DNA from: Flammeovirga sp. OC4 | GTDB taxonomy: Bacteria; Bacteroidota; Bacteroidia; Cytophagales; Flammeovirgaceae | NCBI RefSeq assembly: GCF_000812565.1 | Contig: NZ_JTAM01000082.1 | Span: forward strand, 1 to 39,490 | DNA: 39,490 nt | Direction: 5' to 3' | Part shown: in pieces, positions 34,571 to 39,490 of the stretch | How the letters are laid out: the number at the start of each line of letters is the position of its first letter | How positions within the stretch are numbered: the first letter of the stretch is position 1 | The notes under the pieces: generated by a model | Database searches by the model: none | Seen by the model: the letters and a program-made list of their open reading frames with translations, nothing else | Told to the model about the DNA's origin: nothing | Program-made: the position numbers and the translations under genes

Positions 34571-37500
34571 ATGAAGATTAAAACGACTTTTTTTACAAGT
34601 GTTTTTCTATTCCTCTTTCTCTTTATTTCTATTGGAGCTTCGGCTCAAAACGTACAGGTAGATGTGAACCTTAATATGGTACACTCTGTAGAAGGAATAT
34701 CGGATTTTGGGAGAGATAGACATATTACGGTCCACTCTGCAGCCACTGAAAGAGATTGGGATGGACAAGAAGACAAACTCGACTACTTTATCAATGACCT
34801 TGATGTGTATTGGGGTAGAGATAATGGGTCCGCAAGCTGGAAATTTTCTGATACGCCAGAGGATCCTAACCGCCCTAACAAACCCGATGTTTCGGCAATG
34901 AAGTTTAAAGCTAAAGAGCTAAAAAACTGGTATGAAAGTAAACTGAATGCGAAACAATACGAAGGAAAAGGTTTCATGATTCAGGGAACCAATCCTCACC
35001 CCACTTACCCAACATTGGACTGGGGAGAGAGAGGTAAAACGTGGCACGGTTGGCAACCGTTGGAAGTGGAAACTTCCGCGGAGTGGGTGACAGAATACCT
35101 TGATCATTATTTTGCTAAATCTTCAGGAGAAAAAGGAGAACCGTTACCCGATTATTGGGAAGTGATCAACGAGCCTGATATGGAGATGATGGTCGGCGGA
35201 AAAAGCTGGATCTATGCAAGTAGTCAAGAGAAACTTTGGGAATATCACAACCTTGTTGCCGAAGGCGTGAAAAACCGTTTAGGGGATAAAGCACCTAAAA
35301 TTGGTGGTATGACTTGGGGTATGCACGATTTCTATTGGAAAGATGGAATCAACAGAGTGGCTGATAACAATTATGAGAAATGGTTTTCTGATGATCTAAT
35401 GCCTTATCTACAAGAAATGACAGCTTCCACTGTCAATGATACTAGAACGAAGGAATGGTATCAATGGGATGTCATGTGGCAGGGATTTATTGATAACTGC
35501 GGTGATAATATGGATTTTTATGGTATCCATATTTACGATTGGTCAGTGGGCGAAAGAGGCAAAGGTGTGATCCGTACAGGTGGTCATGTGGAAGCCATGT
35601 TAGACATGTTGGAGTGGTATGATATCCATAAGTTTGGTCAGAAAAAAGACATTGTATTATCTGAATTCGGTGCGGTTTCAAGCTGGATCAATAACCAAGA
35701 AATGGAAAGAAAAGCGTGGGAGAATTTACGTCCTTTCAATGGTATGTTTATGCAATTCTTGGAGCGTCCTTCTCAAGTGGTTTATTCTATGCCTTTCGCC
35801 CCAGTAAAAGCAGAATGGGGAGATGTAAGAGATGCTAACGGTAATGTAACCACAAGGTACGGTTCTGTATTAATGGACAGAGTAGATCCAAACTGTACAG
35901 CCTATGATGCGTCATGTGAGTGGGTATGGACGGATTTTGTAAAATGGTATGAGCTATGGAGAGATGTGGATGGAACCCGTATCGATACAAAAGCAACGGA
36001 TAGAGATATTCAGGTAGACGCTTATGTAGACAATAATAAAGTCTATCTTATCGTCAATAATTTACAATTTGATGAGGCTACGGTAGACCTAAATATTTTT
36101 GACACAGAGGCTACCAAAGTACAGTTTGTGGACAAGAGATACATGTATTTTGATGAGAATAAAGGAACGACAGGTGGAGTTTCTTTAGATGAAACACGAT
36201 TGAATACTGCTCCGGGATCGATGACAATTTCTGGAGGTGGAACGGTCATTTTAGTGTACAATTTTGAAAAAGAGGTAGTGCTGGATCAAACATCAATTGA
36301 GGAGAAATACATGAGTGTGGCACTTAATAATGAGACGACAGCAATTGGTGGTTTATTATTTAGAAAAGAAGTACCGGGACGTACGCCAATGACCACTCAA
36401 ATCAACAATGTAGTAGTTCCTAGCCAAGGTGAAGCAACGTTAAGATTCTCAGGTAAATTCCCAGAAAATGCGATGGTACCTGCTTATATCACTGTAAATG
36501 GAAACGAGTTGGAGTATACAACAGATTGGAGAGGAGAGTACGAAGATTCTAGAAACTTTTGGTTTGGTACTATGGAAGTAGATGTTCCATTAGAATATTT
36601 ACAAGAAAGCAATGAAGTGACGATTGAAATCCGTGGAAATAAAGTGACTTATACTACGGTTTCTCTTCAAGTATTTGATATGTCGGCAACACCTGCCCGT
36701 TCTTCAAATTCATCTAGCTTAATTGCCTTAACAGACATTTCCATCACAAACGAAGCTTTTGATTTGATGAATGGAAAATCAGAAGCGTTGGAAGTGGCTT
36801 TCACTCCAGAAAATGCAACGAATAAAAAGATCGCTTGGACGTCATCAGATGCTACTAAAATCGCAGTAGATGAGTTTGGAATGCTAACGTCTCATGCTGA
36901 TGCTGGAGAGGTAACAATCACGGCAACTTCTGAGGATGGTGCGATTGTCAAGACAATTGCAGTTACGGCTGTTCCTTATCAAACAACACCAATTACAGAA
37001 GTTTCTATTGCAGAAGGAGCAACATTTGATACGGAAGTCAATATTACAACTCCATTAACTGTAAATGTTCATCCCGAAGGAGCTGAAAATTATGATGTGG
37101 TGTGGTCAAGCTCTAATGAAAATGCAGTCAAAGTAAATCCAGTTACAGGTAAAATTCAAGGGGTAACCATTGGCGCTACAGCTAAAATAACAGCTACTGT
37201 AGTCGATACAGAAAATGGAGGTACGGTATTTACGGATGATATTGATGTCTCTGTAATGATCAGTGGTGCTGAAGAAGTGTACTGTTTTGATTATGATGAG
37301 GCTTTAGTGGGCAATGATGTGTTTACATTTGATATTGGTGTAAATGCTTTATCGAATAGAACTGTAAAGGCAGAATTAATCAAAGGTACGAGTGTTTTAG
37401 GTGAAGCAGAAAAGGCGTTGACGAAGAATGGAGAACAGTACTTGCCTATCACTATTCAGTTAGATCAATTAGCTGAAATTGGCTCTGATTATTCTTTAAA

Positions 37501-39490
37501 GTTGACTTTATTAGATGGTAACTCCACATTGTCTACTTGTGAAAGTACATTGTCTATTGATGCTCCAATTCTACCTACATCCATCACTGTAAAAGACGGC
37601 CTAAGAATAGTTCAAGTGGGAGAGACATTAACGATTGAGACTGATGTAATTCCAGAAAATACGTTTGATAAATCAGTGAATTGGGAGATCGTTTCTGGTG
37701 CTGATGTCATCTCCATTGAGAATGGTGTGATTACAGGATTAAAAGCAGGAACAGCAGAGATAAAAGGGGTTGCCAATGCGGATAATACTGTAGAGACTTC
37801 AACCCTCACAATCACTTGTCAGACAGAAGATGTGGTGATACTTCCTACAGAAATCCATTTATCGAAGCGAACAACCGTATTCCCAAATAGTACTTTACCA
37901 ATGGAAATTGTTGGTTTCGTTCCTGATTATACCAATGCCAAAGAGGTCAATTGGACGGCAAGTAACGATCTTGTAACTATTGATGAAAACGGTCTTGTTG
38001 TGGCAGGGAACACTGAAGGCAAAGTGACAATTACGGCCATCTCAAAAGAAGCACCTTCTGTTTCGACTTCTTTAGAAGTGACGGTAGGAAATGTACTCTA
38101 TATTGAGGCAGAAGATTTCGATGAGAAGTTTGGTGATGAACTCGGTATCTATGAACCATCAGCCGGAGTGAAAGGTATTAATGCCGTAAAAACAGGAAAC
38201 TATGTAGTGTACCATGTCTACTTCCCTGCGGAAGGAGATTACACGGCTACTTTCTTTGCAGGTACAGCTTCTGCAGATTCGAAACTCGAATTATATATAG
38301 ACAGTCAACTACAGGGAAGTACCGTCATTAATAACAATGGCTGGGATAACTTTGAACCGTATGAATTGACAGAAACCATTACTATTGCTTCTGCTGGTGT
38401 TCATGAAATAGGAGTGGTAGCCTCTGGTACTACACCTTATCAATGGAACTTAGAGCACTTCGAGTTATCATTTAATGGGGAAGTGGGATGCGAAGATCTA
38501 ACGTCTGTTACTTTGTCAGAAAATATTTCTCTAACGGCTTGTCAAACCTCACAAGCAACATTTACCAAAACGCCATTAACAGCGTGTGATCCAAATCAGG
38601 TACAGTGGTCAATTGATGATGAAGGTGTGGCGACGATTGACGAAAATGGACAATTGACAGGTGTATCCGTTGGATCAACAACGCTACGTTTAACCACGGA
38701 ATTAGGAGAAGTCACTGCTCAAGTAACGATTACTGAAGCTTCTGCTCCAACATCGATAACGGTTCTTCCATCCATCAGAACAATTGCAGAAGAAGCAACA
38801 CTTCAACTTAGTGCGGAAGTTTTACCAGAAGGGACTTGTAATGCAAATGTGATTTGGAGCTCTTCAAATGATGCATTAGCCACGGTAGGTGCTACGGGAT
38901 TATTAGAGACAAAGGCTGGTACAGCAGAACAAACTGTAGAAATTACGGCTACTTCCGAAGCAGATAATACCATTGTTGGTACAGCTACCTTTACCATCAC
39001 TTCGGCTTCTCAAGATATTGTCATCGAAGCAGAGGACTTTGATAGAACAGGTGGAACTTTTGATGATGGAAAAGTGCCTTTCGGAATGAATAAAGCAGAA
39101 GGAGTTGGAGTCAATTGGGTGAATTCAGGTGATTATATAGAATTTGATATCCAACTTGAAGCAGGAAGCTATGAAGTGAAATATTTGATCTCATCTCCTA
39201 ATGATAATGCTGAAATAACCATTACTTTAAATGAGCAATCTATTGTAACAACAGTACCGAATAACGGTGCTTGGGATGCCTATCAGGAGTTAAAAGCAGA
39301 TGGAAGTATTGAAATAACGAATGCTGGAAATTATGTATTAAGAATTGATGCTTCAGGAACGCAACAATGGCAATGGAACTTGAATAACATCACTTTGATG
39401 AAAACAGCAATTTCTACTCTTACTCCATGTGAAATATCCAATTTAAGCATTACCGATGAGAATCAAACGTTAGAAATTGACGATACATTT
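34571..39490 (+). CDS. GH86 beta-agarase/porphyranase, multimodular, 3' truncated by window end
   Basis: 1640 codons from the ATG at 34571 run open to the last base, so the C-terminus is missing. The signal peptide ends at ASA-Q (residue 25). Residues ~30-480 are a GH86 catalytic barrel: acid/base Glu201 in WEVINEPD and nucleophile Glu365 in IVLSEFGA; beta-sandwich regions follow to ~700. Then come Ig-like Big_2 modules (~716-895), an unassigned ~100-residue module, two more Big_2 (~1000-1175), a CBM6-like domain starting LYIEAEDFD (~1175-1305), two Big_2, a second CBM6-like domain starting VIEAEDFD (~1480-1613), and the start of another module. GH86 enzymes hydrolyse agarose or porphyran; CBM6 domains commonly bind agar chain ends. 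A T9SS sorting tail beyond the edge is likely. Agarase versus porphyranase cannot be decided here. Confidence 0.93.
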   Translation, partial: MKIKTTFFTSVFLFLFLFISIGASAQNVQVDVNLNMVHSVEGISDFGRDRHITVHSAATERDWDGQEDKLDYFINDLDVYWGRDNGSASWKFSDTPEDPNRPNKPDVSAMKFKAKELKNWYESKLNAKQYEGKGFMIQGTNPHPTYPTLDWGERGKTWHGWQPLEVETSAEWVTEYLDHYFAKSSGEKGEPLPDYWEVINEPDMEMMVGGKSWIYASSQEKLWEYHNLVAEGVKNRLGDKAPKIGGMTWGMHDFYWKDGINRVADNNYEKWFSDDLMPYLQEMTASTVNDTRTKEWYQWDVMWQGFIDNCGDNMDFYGIHIYDWSVGERGKGVIRTGGHVEAMLDMLEWYDIHKFGQKKDIVLSEFGAVSSWINNQEMERKAWENLRPFNGMFMQFLERPSQVVYSMPFAPVKAEWGDVRDANGNVTTRYGSVLMDRVDPNCTAYDASCEWVWTDFVKWYELWRDVDGTRIDTKATDRDIQVDAYVDNNKVYLIVNNLQFDEATVDLNIFDTEATKVQFVDKRYMYFDENKGTTGGVSLDETRLNTAPGSMTISGGGTVILVYNFEKEVVLDQTSIEEKYMSVALNNETTAIGGLLFRKEVPGRTPMTTQINNVVVPSQGEATLRFSGKFPENAMVPAYITVNGNELEYTTDWRGEYEDSRNFWFGTMEVDVPLEYLQESNEVTIEIRGNKVTYTTVSLQVFDMSATPARSSNSSSLIALTDISITNEAFDLMNGKSEALEVAFTPENATNKKIAWTSSDATKIAVDEFGMLTSHADAGEVTITATSEDGAIVKTIAVTAVPYQTTPITEVSIAEGATFDTEVNITTPLTVNVHPEGAENYDVVWSSSNENAVKVNPVTGKIQGVTIGATAKITATVVDTENGGTVFTDDIDVSVMISGAEEVYCFDYDEALVGNDVFTFDIGVNALSNRTVKAELIKGTSVLGEAEKALTKNGEQYLPITIQLDQLAEIGSDYSLKLTLLDGNSTLSTCESTLSIDAPILPTSITVKDGLRIVQVGETLTIETDVIPENTFDKSVNWEIVSGADVISIENGVITGLKAGTAEIKGVANADNTVETSTLTITCQTEDVVILPTEIHLSKRTTVFPNSTLPMEIVGFVPDYTNAKEVNWTASNDLVTIDENGLVVAGNTEGKVTITAISKEAPSVSTSLEVTVGNVLYIEAEDFDEKFGDELGIYEPSAGVKGINAVKTGNYVVYHVYFPAEGDYTATFFAGTASADSKLELYIDSQLQGSTVINNNGWDNFEPYELTETITIASAGVHEIGVVASGTTPYQWNLEHFELSFNGEVGCEDLTSVTLSENISLTACQTSQATFTKTPLTACDPNQVQWSIDDEGVATIDENGQLTGVSVGSTTLRLTTELGEVTAQVTITEASAPTSITVLPSIRTIAEEATLQLSAEVLPEGTCNANVIWSSSNDALATVGATGLLETKAGTAEQTVEITATSEADNTIVGTATFTITSASQDIVIEAEDFDRTGGTFDDGKVPFGMNKAEGVGVNWVNSGDYIEFDIQLEAGSYEVKYLISSPNDNAEITITLNEQSIVTTVPNNGAWDAYQELKADGSIEITNAGNYVLRIDASGTQQWQWNLNNITLMKTAISTLTPCEISNLSITDENQTLEIDDTF

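Noticed and set aside
34707-38999. Short frames on both strands within 34707-39000
   Set aside because: All lie inside the continuous GH86 frame from 34571, which has signal peptide, catalytic and binding modules.

Overview
The window looks like chromosome from an agar-degrading marine Bacteroidota, most likely a Cytophagales/Flammeovirga-type bacterium. The evidence is a polyunsaturated fatty acid (PUFA) synthase locus, a GH86 agarase/porphyranase with CBM6-like modules, a Bacteroidota hybrid two-component regulator beside it, a protein with a type IX secretion sorting domain, and promoters of the TTTG-N19-TAnnTTTG type. The genus is inferred. No rRNA, tRNA or CRISPR array was recognised.

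Layout. Bases 1-13340 (+) hold the PUFA synthase: the 3' part of pfaA (four visible ACPs, KR, DH), pfaC (KS, chain-length factor, embedded acyltransferase, two double-hotdog dehydratases) and pfaD (flavin enoyl reductase), closed by an intrinsic terminator. pfaC and pfaD are each preceded by the same ~155-bp palindromic repeat, and the pfaA-pfaC gap is packed with hairpins. Bases 13452-18295 (-) are an AT-rich accessory block: a SIR2-like gene followed by a gene fusing an Mrr-like nuclease to a NACHT ATPase (a candidate two-gene antiphage system), then a HigBA-type toxin-antitoxin pair. Bases 18580-19493 hold a REP-associated tyrosine transposase (RAYT) flanked by inverted two-hairpin REP units; related units lie elsewhere in the window.

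Bases 19642-26375 encode four exported proteins of mostly unknown function, the last with a T9SS sorting tail. Bases 26590-28516 (-) hold a winged-helix/nucleotidyltransferase pair resembling AbiE-type modules, with a readable promoter and operator, and a PPP-family phosphatase. An N-terminal-HTH AraC-type protein (28690-29592) leads to the agar-utilisation segment: a 1385-residue hybrid sensor/AraC regulator, a compound palindrome, and the GH86 enzyme, which runs off the right edge.

How the genes work together. PfaA, PfaC and PfaD should assemble a long-chain PUFA; the phosphopantetheinyl transferase they need is not in view. The accessory block looks like a defence and mobile-element hotspot between two metabolic loci. 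The hybrid regulator probably senses an agar or porphyran oligosaccharide and controls the neighbouring GH86 gene.
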